Made by a program: the position numbers and the translations under genes
Part shown: piece by piece, positions 48,362 through 55,134 of the stretch
How positions within the stretch are numbered: the first letter of the stretch is position 1
Layout: every line of letters starts with the position of its first letter
The notes under the pieces: model-generated
Told to the model about the DNA's origin: nothing
The model's input: the letters and a program-made list of their open reading frames with translations, nothing else
Database searches by the model: none
From: Streptacidiphilus anmyonensis
Lineage (GTDB): Bacteria; Actinomycetota; Actinomycetes; Streptomycetales; Streptomycetaceae
Length of the DNA: 55,134 nucleotides
Direction of reading: 5' to 3'
Assembly (NCBI RefSeq): GCF_000787855.1
Contig: NZ_BBPQ01000046.1
Coordinates: 8,272 to 63,405, forward strand

Positions 48362-49099
48362 TCAGCAGGAGAGGTTGCCGGGGCCGACGTCGGTGCCGAG
48401 CACGCCCGTGAAGCGCTCGAACAGGTTGATCCGGGCGTTGCGCTCGGCCGGGTTCTTGCCGTCGCACTCCAGGTCGCCGTTGATCGTGCGGATCGTCTCG
48501 CCGAAGCCCTTGCCCTGGACCATGGCGTCGTGGGCGGTCCAGTGCCCCGCCCCGGTCTGGGTGTTCCACATCCACAGGGCGGTCTTCCAGGACACCGCCG
48601 AGTCCCTCTCCACCGCCCAGGGGTTGTGCAGCAGATCGACGTGGAGGGCGTCGCCGGCGGCCTTGTAGTTGAAGTTCCAGCTGAGCTGGAGCGGCCCGCG
48701 TCCGTAGTAGGCGGCCTGGCCGGCCGGGCAGCCGTAGGGCTGGCTGGTGTCGCAGTAGTGGGGGTAGTTGGACGTGTTCTGCTCCACGACGTACCGCAGG
48801 CCGGCCGTCTCGTGGGAGACGTTGGCCAGGAAGGCCGCCGCCTCCCGCCTGCGGGTCTTCTCGTCGCCGGTGGTGACGAAGGCCGGGTAGGCGCGCAGCG
48901 CGTCGACCAGGCCCTGGTAGCTGTAGAACGGGCTCCGGGACGGGAACATCTGGTTGAACTGTCCCTGGCTGACGACGAATCCGGATGCGGCGGCGGGCAC
49001 GGCCGGGGCGGCGACGGCGAGGCCGCACGCGACCGCTGCGGCGCTCATTCCTGCGAGGAGGCGGGATCGGAAACGGGCGAGCGCGCGCGTGGCGGGCAT
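48362..49099 (-). CDS. Secreted GH19 chitinase
   Basis: A 245-residue exported chitinase with a signal peptide (about 1-38, PAAA-S) and a single GH19 domain. The domain begins FVVSQGQFNQMFPSRSPFYSYQGL; the catalytic pair is E97 in VSHETAG and E106 in VVEQN; YYGRGPLQLSWNFNY is the conserved substrate loop and GFGETIRTING closes the cleft. There is no chitin-binding module, like the short streptomycete ChiF/ChiG-type enzymes. The ATG at 49099 has AGGAG five bases upstream. It hydrolyses chitin by inversion. Confidence 0.93.
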   Translation of the reverse strand: MPATRALARFRSRLLAGMSAAAVACGLAVAAPAVPAAASGFVVSQGQFNQMFPSRSPFYSYQGLVDALRAYPAFVTTGDEKTRRREAAAFLANVSHETAGLRYVVEQNTSNYPHYCDTSQPYGCPAGQAAYYGRGPLQLSWNFNYKAAGDALHVDLLHNPWAVERDSAVSWKTALWMWNTQTGAGHWTAHDAMVQGKGFGETIRTINGDLECDGKNPAERNARINLFERFTGVLGTDVGPGNLSC

Positions 49100-49120
49100 C
49101 GGTGCTCCTACGGCGTAGTC

Positions 49121-49143
49121 GATCACTGACAACGGTGATCACT
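49121..49143. promoter_or_regulatory. Direct repeat upstream of the chitinase
   Basis: GATCACT occurs at 49121-49127 and 49137-49143, 16 bp apart (about 1.5 helical turns), 22 to 44 bp upstream of the chitinase start. Streptomycete chitinase promoters often carry regulatory direct repeats; this one does not match the usual TGGTCnnGACC sequence. Confidence 0.35.
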
Positions 49144-49308
49144 ATCGCCGAGGGGGCTGTGACTGTGCGTCATTGACGCTGCCCACGCACGGATGAAGCC
49201 GAGGTGGTGCCGGTTGACCGAGGGGTCTGCCGACTGCCGCCAGTAGGTTCAGCCCGTGGGCGGAATCGACGTACTTGTCGTGGTGGGCGGCGCGTGCCCG
49301 TGGGTGCG

Positions 49309-49749
49309 TCAGGACTGTGCCGCCGCGGCGATCCGGGCGAGTTCCGCGCGGGCGGCCGCGACCAGTTCGGCGTTGGTGTTCGCGTGCCCGGCCAGACCCC
49401 AGCCGCCGTCCGGTGCCTCGGTGAGCAGCACCCAGGTCCGCTCGGCCGCGGTCGGGTCGCCGGACGCGTCGGCCACCAGGTCGGTCAGACGCCGGACCAC
49501 GGCCAGCTGCTTGTCGCGGTCCAGGGCGCCCGCGTTCGTCAGCACCTGGACCCGGATGTAGCCGCTGTCGCCGTCGACGTTCGACAGGCGGTCCGCGGGC
49601 ATCTCGTGCACGAAGGCGGCGGTGTTCCTGCGGAACATCGGGATGTCGGGGACCTGCTCGATCTCCATCAGCGTGGCCGCCAGCGTCTGGGCGAGCTTCT
49701 TCGTGTCGCCGAAGGTTCCCGCCGCGGCGTAGACGTCGATCATGGGCAT
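49309..49749 (-). CDS. Tautomerase-family protein
   Basis: A 146-residue protein of the tautomerase superfamily. After Met removal the N-terminus is Pro (PMIDVYAAAGTF), as needed for catalysis by a terminal proline, followed by DTKKLAQTLAATLMEIEQVP and a second half (SGYIRVQVLTNAGALDRDKQLAVVRRLTDLVADA ... RTWVLLTEAPDGGWGLAG) that repeats the beta-alpha-beta unit. Such proteins isomerise keto-enols in catabolism. It lies 54 bp after the MBL hydrolase in one operon. Confidence 0.82.
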   Translation of the reverse strand: MPMIDVYAAAGTFGDTKKLAQTLAATLMEIEQVPDIPMFRRNTAAFVHEMPADRLSNVDGDSGYIRVQVLTNAGALDRDKQLAVVRRLTDLVADASGDPTAAERTWVLLTEAPDGGWGLAGHANTNAELVAAARAELARIAAAAQS

Positions 49750-49803
49750 GGTGTCAGCTCCTGCGAGGGTCGACGGTCGAAGGGGATTCAGGACGGAGCG
49801 GCA

Positions 49804-50700
49804 CTAGAACCAGCCGCCCACGGCGGCGGCGACCGGGTCGGCTCCGGGCTCGCGCAGCGCGTAGAGCGTCTTCGCGCCCACCCACAGCAGGGTCCTGCCG
49901 TAGGGGAGGTCGGGGTGGCGGTCGACCATGGCGTGGAAGAACTCGGTCGCCGACGAGCAGGTCGCCAGCGCGGCCCCGACATCGTCGAGATACCGCCGGG
50001 ACTCGGCGATGACGCGGGTGGCGTCGTCGTCGCGCTCCCTGTCCTTGTGGCCCGCGACGATGTACCGCGGCGCGAGGGACTCGACGGTGGTGATGGCGTG
50101 GCGCCAGGCGTCGAGGCCGCCGCCGGCCGACTCGCCGACGAACATGTGCGCGCCGTTGTAGAGCACGTCGCCGGCCACCACCAGGCCGAGATCGGGGACG
50201 TGCAGGACGCTGGTCCGCTCGGTGTCGGTGTGCCCGACGTCGACCAGGCGCAGGGCATGCCCCTCCAGGGTGAGGGTGTCGTCGGGGACGGTGATGGCGG
50301 TGACCGGGGTGTCGGGGATCTGCCCCGGCCACAGCTTGTCCCAGGCGAACGGCCGGGCCGCCACGTTGCCGTGCATCACGGCGATGGTCCCGGCGGTGGC
50401 CACGACCGGCGCGTCGAACCGCCGAGCGAACTCGTCGTCGCCGAACCAGTGGTCACCGTGTCCGTGGGTGGCGACGACGGCGACGAGGTTCTTGCCGCTG
50501 GCGGCCACCCACGCGGCGACCTCCTCGATCTGCCCCACGGTGAACGGCGGGTCGACCAGGACGGCGTCCCGTTCGCCGTGGACCAGGGTGGTCGAGATCG
50601 GCTGGAAGAACCGCTTCCCGCCGTCCGGCAGGGGTTCGTCGACGCTGATCGGCAGCGGGTCGCAGACGTGGACGGCGTAGCCGAGGGAGTCTGTGGACAT
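49804..50700 (-). CDS. MBL-fold metallo-hydrolase
   Basis: A 298-residue metallo-beta-lactamase-fold enzyme. The metal motif is ATHGHGDHWFG, then VDVGHTDTERTSVLHVPDLGLVVAGDVLYNGAH (second His and bridging Asp) and YIVAGHKDRERDDD (third His). It resembles lactonase-like/SoxH-type hydrolases of unknown substrate. The ATG at 50700 is 35 bp downstream of the alpha/beta hydrolase stop, in the same operon as the hydrolase and the tautomerase. Confidence 0.9.
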   Translation of the reverse strand: MSTDSLGYAVHVCDPLPISVDEPLPDGGKRFFQPISTTLVHGERDAVLVDPPFTVGQIEEVAAWVAASGKNLVAVVATHGHGDHWFGDDEFARRFDAPVVATAGTIAVMHGNVAARPFAWDKLWPGQIPDTPVTAITVPDDTLTLEGHALRLVDVGHTDTERTSVLHVPDLGLVVAGDVLYNGAHMFVGESAGGGLDAWRHAITTVESLAPRYIVAGHKDRERDDDATRVIAESRRYLDDVGAALATCSSATEFFHAMVDRHPDLPYGRTLLWVGAKTLYALREPGADPVAAAVGGWF

Positions 50701-50735
50701 GGGCTCTGGCCTTTCTGCTGGCTGGTGGTCAGCTC

Positions 50736-51644
50736 TCAGCTGAGGAACGCCTCGACGTCGGCGGCGAACTCGGCGTGGTGCTGGAACAGGAACCCGTGCG
50801 CTGCGTCGGGGTAGATCCTCAGCCGGGCCTGCGGGATCAGACCGGCGAGCAGGTAGGAGTAGTGAGGCAGGATCATCGGGTCGCTGTCGCCGTTGGCGAC
50901 GAACACCGGCAGCGTCAGGCAGCCCAGTCGTTGGAGCAGGCCGTGGTCGGGGACGCCCCACGTGCAGACCGCGTCGTACTGCGCCTCCCGGGTCGCCCAG
51001 GAGGCGGGCGCGTCCCGGTCCGTGCTCCTGGCGAAGATGCGCTGCAGGGCCAGCTGCCCGGCCTGCCGGCTGGTCGGGGAGGGGGCGTAGAAGACGTCGA
51101 GGACCTCCTCGGCGGTGGTCTCGGGGGAGCCGATGACGCCGATGACCTTCGGCGCCCAGCCGTGCATCCCGGCCGCGCCCTGGGGCGCGGACGAGGCCAG
51201 GACCAGGCGCCTGACCATGGCGGGCCTGGTCAGGGCGATCTGCTGGGCCACGAAGCTGCCGAGGGAGAAACCCAGGAGGTCGACCCGGGTGAGGCCCATC
51301 GCGGTCAGGAAGGCCACGGCGTCACGGGCCATCTGCTCCACGGTGTCCGGGGTGCTGCCGCTGGAGCCGCCGACCCCGGTGTTGTCGAAGGCGATCACCC
51401 GCCGGGTGGAGGCCAGCGCGTCGACGAGGGCGGGGTCCCAGTTGTCGAGGTTCCCGCGGAAGTGCTGGAGCAGGACCAGCGGGGCCCCGCCGGCGGCCCG
51501 GCCGGTGTCGCCTGCGCCCTCGCCGGTGTCGCGGTAGGCGTAGTCGACGCCGTTCGCGGCGGTGACGGTGCGGTTCGGCAGGTCGGCGTACGAGCCGTGC
51601 CGCGGCTCTGCGGTGGTGCTGTCGCCGGCGGTCCCGGTGGCCAT
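50736..51644 (-). CDS. Alpha/beta hydrolase
   Basis: A 302-residue alpha/beta hydrolase. The oxyanion region is VLLQHFRGNLDNWDP, the nucleophile Ser127 lies in LLGFSLGSF, the acid in FVANGDSDPMI, and the His in PDAAHGFLFQHH. It resembles streptomycete hydrolases that often stand beside tautomerase-like and MBL enzymes. The substrate is an ester, lactone or peroxide, not known. Its start is 41 bp downstream of the tatC stop, so it may belong to the same transcript as tatA-tatC. Confidence 0.92.
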   Translation of the reverse strand: MATGTAGDSTTAEPRHGSYADLPNRTVTAANGVDYAYRDTGEGAGDTGRAAGGAPLVLLQHFRGNLDNWDPALVDALASTRRVIAFDNTGVGGSSGSTPDTVEQMARDAVAFLTAMGLTRVDLLGFSLGSFVAQQIALTRPAMVRRLVLASSAPQGAAGMHGWAPKVIGVIGSPETTAEEVLDVFYAPSPTSRQAGQLALQRIFARSTDRDAPASWATREAQYDAVCTWGVPDHGLLQRLGCLTLPVFVANGDSDPMILPHYSYLLAGLIPQARLRIYPDAAHGFLFQHHAEFAADVEAFLS

Positions 51645-51673
51645 GTGACGCTCCGATCAACGATCTGCGCGGT

Positions 51674-51686
51674 ACAGGTCAACTGT
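51674..51686. promoter_or_regulatory. ACAG-N5-CTGT half-palindrome
   Basis: ACAGGTCAACTGT lies between the tatC stop and the hydrolase start and contains TTGAC on the minus strand. It could be an internal promoter with an operator for the hydrolase-MBL-tautomerase genes. Confidence 0.25.
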
Positions 51687-52579
51687 CACACTCGCCCGCT
51701 TCCCGGTCTCTCACCTGAACGTGTGAGGGCGGGATCCGAGGGGACGACCGGGTCCGGCGGGTCGTCGCCAGGCTCCTCGGGGTCCTCGGGATCCTCGGCG
51801 GGGTCCGCGGCTCGGCGGCGGACCCTGCGCCGGTCGTGCAGGGTGGCGACGGCCAGGGCCGCGAAGAACAGCAGGCAGATCGGCGCGGCGAGCACGGTCA
51901 TGGTGAGGGGGTCGCCGGTGGGCGTGGCCATCGCGGAGAAGGTGAAGATCAGCAGGACCGCGCCGCGCCACCAGCGGCGCAGCCGGGCGGCGCTGAGCAC
52001 GCCGGCGAAGTTGAGGGCGACGAGCAGGAGCGGCAGTTCGAAGGAGAGCCCGAACACGAGCACCATGCGGATGAAGAAGTCCAGGAACTCGTCGCCCGGC
52101 AGGGCCAGCGAGAACGAGCCGGGGTTGAGGCCCGCCAGCACGGCCAGGGCCTTGGGGAAGGTCCAGTAGGCCAGGTAGCCGCCGAGGCAGAACAGCGGGA
52201 CGGCGGCGGCGGTGAAGCCCAGGCCGAAACGCTTCTCCTTCTTGTAGAGGCCGGGCGCGACGAAGGCCCACAGCTGGTAGCTCCACACCGGACTGGCCAG
52301 GACCAGGCCGACCGTCATGGCGACCTTGAACGTGAGCGACAGCGGGGCGAGGACGCCCTGGTTGACGAGCAGCCCGTTGGGGCACTGCGGGTCGGGCTGT
52401 CCGACGCCGTGGACGCCCTTGATGGCGCAGGCCGGCCCGGTGAGCAGGTCGATCACCCGGTCGTGGACGAGCCAGCCGACCAGGCCGGTGACCAGCAGTG
52501 CGGCGACGCAGACGAGCAGGCGCGTCCTCAGTTCGCGCAGGTGGTCGGCGAGTTGCATGATGCCGTGATCGGGCTCCAC
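51686..52579 (-). CDS. tatC: Second TatC, Tat translocase subunit
   Basis: A 297-residue six-helix Tat receptor. The cytosolic start MQLADHLRELRTRLLVCVAALL, the first cytosolic loop LWAFVAPGLYKKEKRFG, the FGLSFELPLLLVALNFAGVLS helix and the last helix before a long acidic tail (EDPEDPEEPGDDPPDP) are all TatC marks. The GTG at 52579 shares its G with the TAG stop of tatA; alternatively it starts at the ATG 52558. Streptomycetes have a housekeeping tatA-tatC elsewhere by family knowledge, so this is likely a second pair. It sits next to a Tat-dependent deiminase on the other strand. Confidence 0.9.
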   Translation of the reverse strand: MEPDHGIMQLADHLRELRTRLLVCVAALLVTGLVGWLVHDRVIDLLTGPACAIKGVHGVGQPDPQCPNGLLVNQGVLAPLSLTFKVAMTVGLVLASPVWSYQLWAFVAPGLYKKEKRFGLGFTAAAVPLFCLGGYLAYWTFPKALAVLAGLNPGSFSLALPGDEFLDFFIRMVLVFGLSFELPLLLVALNFAGVLSAARLRRWWRGAVLLIFTFSAMATPTGDPLTMTVLAAPICLLFFAALAVATLHDRRRVRRRAADPAEDPEDPEEPGDDPPDPVVPSDPALTRSGERPGSGRV

Positions 52580-52893
52580 TAGCTCGGCCAGGTGCGCTGG
52601 GCCTTCGGCAGGTCGTCGGCGGCCGCAGGGGCGGCCGTGGGGGATTCCGCGGGGGGCGCCGTCGGCGTCGGTGCAGGGCTCGCCTCGACCTGGAGGGTTC
52701 TCGGGGTCGGTTCGGCAGGCGCCGGGCCCGCCTCGACGGTGACGTCCGGTGACTTCATGGCGCCCACCTCCGATTTGAGGATGCGCAGCGACTTGCCCAG
52801 GGCGCGGGCGGAGTCGGGCAGGCGCTTGGCTCCGAACAGGAGCAGGACGACGACGGCGATGATGACGATCTCAAGTCCGCGGTTCTCCAGCAT
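52579..52893 (-). CDS. tatA: TatA-like Tat translocase subunit
   Basis: A 104-residue TatA. A short periplasmic end (LENRG) is followed by one transmembrane helix, [36 protein letters not shown], with the conserved FG hinge and amphipathic helix, then a Pro/Ala/Thr-rich tail. The ATG at 52893 has GAAGGA four bases upstream. It overlaps tatC by one base and is divergent from the Tat-exported deiminase gene at 52992. Confidence 0.9.
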   Translation of the reverse strand: MLENRGLEIVIIAVVVLLLFGAKRLPDSARALGKSLRILKSEVGAMKSPDVTVEAGPAPAEPTPRTLQVEASPAPTPTAPPAESPTAAPAAADDLPKAQRTWPS

Positions 52894-52916
52894 GGTTCCT
52901 TCACCCTCCAAAGTAT

Positions 52917-52934
52917 TGACCGAGCGCATGGTCA
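52917..52934. promoter_or_regulatory. TGACC-N8-GGTCA repeat between tatA and the deiminase gene
   Basis: TGACC (52917-52921) and GGTCA (52930-52934) form an inverted repeat in the 98-bp divergent promoter. It is followed by TTATAGC, which could be a -10 for the deiminase gene. It is a plausible operator for the TetR protein at 54447. Confidence 0.45.
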
Positions 52935-52991
52935 GTTATAGCTTTCGCGGCAGCCGTGGGGAAGCCCCGCGGACATCGAAGTGGAGAGCAC

Positions 52992-54296
52992 ATGAACGAG
53001 CCCATCGAGTCGGCCCGGCCCGCGGAGACGCAGCCCGGAACGGAAGCGGAGACGGCGGCGCCGGCCACGAAGCGGAACCGGCCGGTGGACCGGCGCAGCT
53101 TCCTCGCCATCGCCGGGCTGACCATGGTGGGTGTGGTGTGGGCGGCCAACAGCGCCGGTTCCCAGCCCGCCCGCGCCGCCACACCGACCCCCTGCGGATC
53201 GCCGACCCCGACGCCGACCCCGACCGGCACCGGAGGCGCCGGGGGCAGGACCGGGACCTTCGTCGTCCCGCTCGACAGCGTGACCCACACCCGCACCTGG
53301 ATGGCCTGGCCGGACGACCCGACGATCTGGACCGGCGGCAGCGGCGGACGGCGCGGCTCGTCCCCCTCGCTCAGGCAGATCCAGTCGAACATCGCACTGG
53401 TCGCCAACACGATCGCGAAGTACGAGCCCGTCATCATGTGCGCCAACCCGGCCAGTGCCGCGTCGGCCCGGGCGGCCTGCACGAACCCCAACGTCACGGT
53501 GATCACCAGCATCCCCGTCAACGACTGCTGGATGCGCGACACCGGCCCGGTCTTCCGGACCGACGGGGCCGGCGGTCTCGACGCGGTGGGCCTCAACTTC
53601 AACGGCTGGGGCGGGCGGCAGGTCGCCACCAACGACTCCAAGGTCGCGGCGGCCGTCGCGGCCTACGTCGGCGTGCCGTTCACCGCCGCCGGGTTCACCG
53701 GCGAGGGCGGGGCCGTCGAAGCCGACGGCTCCGGCACGCTGATGGCCACCAAGAGCAGCCTCGTCAACACCAACCGGAACCCGAACATGACGCAGGCCCA
53801 GGTCGAAGCGGCGATGTGCGCGGCGTACGGGGCCTCGAAGGTGATCTGGTTCCCGGGGATCGCCGGCCAGGACATCACCGACGACCACGTCGACGCCACC
53901 TCGCGCTTCGTGGGCGTCGGCACCGGCCTGGTGCAGACCCCGAACCCGGCCGATGCGTCGGACATGTGGTCCAACGACGAGCAGCAGCAGTACGACACCC
54001 TGTCGGCCGCCACCAACGCCCAGGGCGCGACGATGCAGGTCACCAAGCTCCAGTCGCCGGACTACAACTACATCCGCCAGACCAGCAGCAACTTCGTCGA
54101 CGCCTACGCCAACTACTACGTCTGCAACGGGGCCGTCATCTCCGCCCAGTTCGGCGACACCACCGCCGACGCCAACGCCAAGGCCGTGCTGACCAGCCTG
54201 TTCCCGGGCCGCGTCATCGAGCAGATCAACATCGACTACATCGGTCTCGGCGGCGGCGGCATCCACTGCGTCACCCAGCCGCAGCCCGCGCCGTAG
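52992..54296 (+). CDS. Tat-exported agmatine/peptidyl-arginine deiminase-like protein
   Basis: A 434-residue PAD_porph/agmatine-deiminase-fold protein with an unusual Tat signal: RPVDRRSFLAIAGLTMVGVVWAA (RR at 34-35, long N-region). After a Pro-Thr linker comes the guanidine-modifying fold: RTWMAWPDD, VPVNDCWMRDTGPVFR-like (SIPVNDCWMRDTGPVF) substrate residues, the GEGGAVEADGSGT strand, ITDDHVDATSRFV with its His/Asp, and the nucleophile Cys near 426 in GGGGIHCVTQ. It would convert agmatine or peptidyl arginine to citrulline-type product and ammonia outside the cell. Divergent from tatA-tatC, and followed by a TetR. Confidence 0.87.
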   Translation: MNEPIESARPAETQPGTEAETAAPATKRNRPVDRRSFLAIAGLTMVGVVWAANSAGSQPARAATPTPCGSPTPTPTPTGTGGAGGRTGTFVVPLDSVTHTRTWMAWPDDPTIWTGGSGGRRGSSPSLRQIQSNIALVANTIAKYEPVIMCANPASAASARAACTNPNVTVITSIPVNDCWMRDTGPVFRTDGAGGLDAVGLNFNGWGGRQVATNDSKVAAAVAAYVGVPFTAAGFTGEGGAVEADGSGTLMATKSSLVNTNRNPNMTQAQVEAAMCAAYGASKVIWFPGIAGQDITDDHVDATSRFVGVGTGLVQTPNPADASDMWSNDEQQQYDTLSAATNAQGATMQVTKLQSPDYNYIRQTSSNFVDAYANYYVCNGAVISAQFGDTTADANAKAVLTSLFPGRVIEQINIDYIGLGGGGIHCVTQPQPAP

Positions 54297-54322
54297 CCGC
54301 GCGGCAACCAACCAGTAGCGCT

Positions 54323-54379
54323 CGCACACGACACGGTGGCACCCGTCGGGGAAACCCCTGGAGCTCCGTGTCGTGTGCG
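54323..54379. terminator. Long hairpin between the deiminase and TetR genes
   Basis: A perfect 14-bp inverted repeat (CGCACACGACACGG at 54323-54336 and its complement at 54366-54379) encloses 29 nt that contain a second small stem, GGGGAAACCCC. It begins 26 bp after the deiminase stop and ends just before a TATAAT at 54383, so it is probably the terminator of the deiminase gene. There is no T-run. Confidence 0.5.
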
Positions 54380-54382
54380 GAC

Positions 54383-54411
54383 TATAATTTCAGTCAGTTG
54401 GAGCTGACCAA
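54383..54411 (+). promoter_or_regulatory. Promoter -10 and operator of the TetR gene
   Basis: TATAAT (54383-54388) is a consensus -10, about 60 bp upstream of the GTG start. Immediately downstream, GTCAG...CTGAC (54393-54408) and TTGG...CCAA (54398-54411) form overlapping palindromes containing CAGTTGGAGCTGACC. The GGTCAG half-site recurs at the tatA/deiminase intergenic repeat, which links both sites to one regulator. Confidence 0.5.
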
Positions 54412-54446
54412 CCGAGGCGACAGACAGACGAAGAGGGTGCCCGGCC

Positions 54447-55049
54447 GTGGCTGACCGCAGGACGACGCTGTTGGAGGCCGCCGCGCGGGTCATCGCCCGG
54501 CGCGGGGTGCGCGGCCTGCGGGTCGAGGAGCTGGCCGCGGAGGCGGGCGTGTCCACCGCGCTGATCTACTACCACTTCAAGCACCGCATGGGCATCGTGC
54601 GCGCGACCCTGGAGTTCATCAGCGAGCGCGCCGACCGCTACACCGGCCGGCGGGACCCGGACGCGCCGCCGCTCGACGCCCGCGGCGAACTCCTGGAGAC
54701 GCTCCTGCTCGAGCTCCAGGACGTCCCCGAGGTCCGCGAGAACAGCACGGCCTGGTGCGAGTTGCGCGCCTGCGCCGTCTTCGAGCCGGAGCTGCACGAG
54801 GAGGTCGCCAAGGCCACCCTCGTCTGGGTGCAGGACGTCGCCGAACTGCTCGGAAGGGTCCGCCCCACCGCCGGCGCGGCGGTCCTCGCGATGTCCGCGG
54901 AGCGCCTGACCGCGATGGTCGAGGGTCTGAGCACCCGGTGGCTCAGCGGGAGCCTGCCGCTGGCCCACGCGCGCGAACTGCTGATCGAAGCCGTCGATGT
55001 CGAGTTGACCCGGCTGCCCGGATCGCGCCCGGCGCCGGTCGCCTGCTGA
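54447..55049 (+). CDS. TetR-family regulator (BetI-like C-domain)
   Basis: A 200-residue TetR protein. The HTH is RRTTLLEAAARVIARRGVRGLRVEELAAEAGVSTALIYYHFKHRMGIVRATLEFI, followed by a BetI-type helical C-domain (LLELQDVPEVRENSTAWCELRACAVFEPELHEEVAKATLVWVQDVAELL). Related proteins respond to choline or polyamines, which would suit a neighbour acting on agmatine; that is inference. The GTG start has AGAGGG nine bases upstream. It ends just before two hairpins. Confidence 0.92.
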   Translation: MADRRTTLLEAAARVIARRGVRGLRVEELAAEAGVSTALIYYHFKHRMGIVRATLEFISERADRYTGRRDPDAPPLDARGELLETLLLELQDVPEVRENSTAWCELRACAVFEPELHEEVAKATLVWVQDVAELLGRVRPTAGAAVLAMSAERLTAMVEGLSTRWLSGSLPLAHARELLIEAVDVELTRLPGSRPAPVAC

Positions 55050-55066
55050 CCGCCCTCCCAGGGCGG
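55050..55066 (+). terminator. Terminator of the TetR gene
   Basis: CCGCCCT and AGGGCGG form a 7-bp stem with a CCC loop directly after the stop, followed by TTGT. Confidence 0.6.
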
Positions 55067-55071
55067 TTGTG

Positions 55072-55113
55072 CCGAGAGCCTCGCTCCCCTTGGACGGGTA
55101 GCGAGGCTCTCGG
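55072..55113. terminator. Second, longer hairpin at the window end
   Basis: CCGAGAGCCTCGCT and its exact complement form a 14-bp stem with a 14-nt loop. Two hairpins in a row suggest a bidirectional terminator before a convergent gene outside the window. Confidence 0.6.
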
Positions 55114-55134
55114 TCATGAGGGTGGTGCTCCTGG

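Noticed and set aside
49100-49150. DasR-type site upstream of the chitinase
   Set aside because: The sequence does not show the ACTGGTCTAGACCAGT-like palindrome; only a short direct repeat is present.

Overview
The window is very GC-rich throughout, with strong G/C at third codon positions, GTG starts, 4-bp ATGA/GTGA gene overlaps, WhiB and LAL-type regulators and Tat signal peptides. This points to an actinomycete of the Streptomyces/Kitasatospora/Streptacidiphilus group. Two acid-type secreted proteases stand side by side (S53 sedolisin and G1 eqolisin), which suggests an acid-tolerant soil streptomycete such as Streptacidiphilus; that placement is inference. I see no rRNA, tRNA, CRISPR array, transposase or prophage module.

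Layout. 1-4.0 kb: end of an unknown gene, a Tat-exported beta-helix (GH55-like) protein with a LacI-type operator, an MpaB-type oxygenase, a PRC-barrel protein and a WhiB regulator. 4.0-9.8 kb: a SigK/RskA locus divergent from a four-gene lipid-modification operon (FAD oxidoreductase, DUF1365, cyclopropane/methyl fatty-acid synthase-like, DUF1295). The gene content matches the M. tuberculosis sigK-ufaA1 locus, and mirror-image promoter elements lie between the two arms. 9.8-11.3 kb: a SRPBCC-ArsR-SRPBCC operon with two operator palindromes. 12.0-15.7 kb: a translationally coupled PadR-ABC-FtsX exporter operon with a probable leaderless promoter. 15.7-25.4 kb: small enzymes, two MFS exporters, a DUF5937/ArsR regulator, GNAT, membrane proteins and a methyltransferase.

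25.5-31.6 kb is a secretion block: S53 and G1 proteases, then a three-gene operon of a tiny His/Cys-rich exported protein, a lipobox-bearing class F-like sortase and a four-helix membrane protein, then a Tat-exported DUF6528 protein. 32.1-39.3 kb: two large LuxR/LAL regulators flank a LacI regulator. 39.5-45.7 kb: a modular phosphoesterase-lectin, a small serine-recombinase-fold protein without the nucleophile, and a 1086-residue arabinogalactan-type enzyme that appears to join a GH30 endo-beta-1,6-galactanase and a GH43_24 exo-beta-1,3-galactanase with two CBM13 lectin modules. A perfect 18-bp LacI-type palindrome lies upstream of this last gene.

46-55 kb: a TetR/quinone-oxidoreductase divergent pair with a double operator, a GH19 chitinase, a possible five-gene minus-strand operon (tatA-tatC-hydrolase-MBL hydrolase-tautomerase), and, divergent from tatA, a Tat-exported agmatine/peptidyl-arginine deiminase followed by its likely TetR regulator. 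The most interesting candidates are the dedicated TatAC beside an exported deiminase, the sortase operon with no recognisable sorting signal, the galactanase fusion, and the mirrored SigK promoters.
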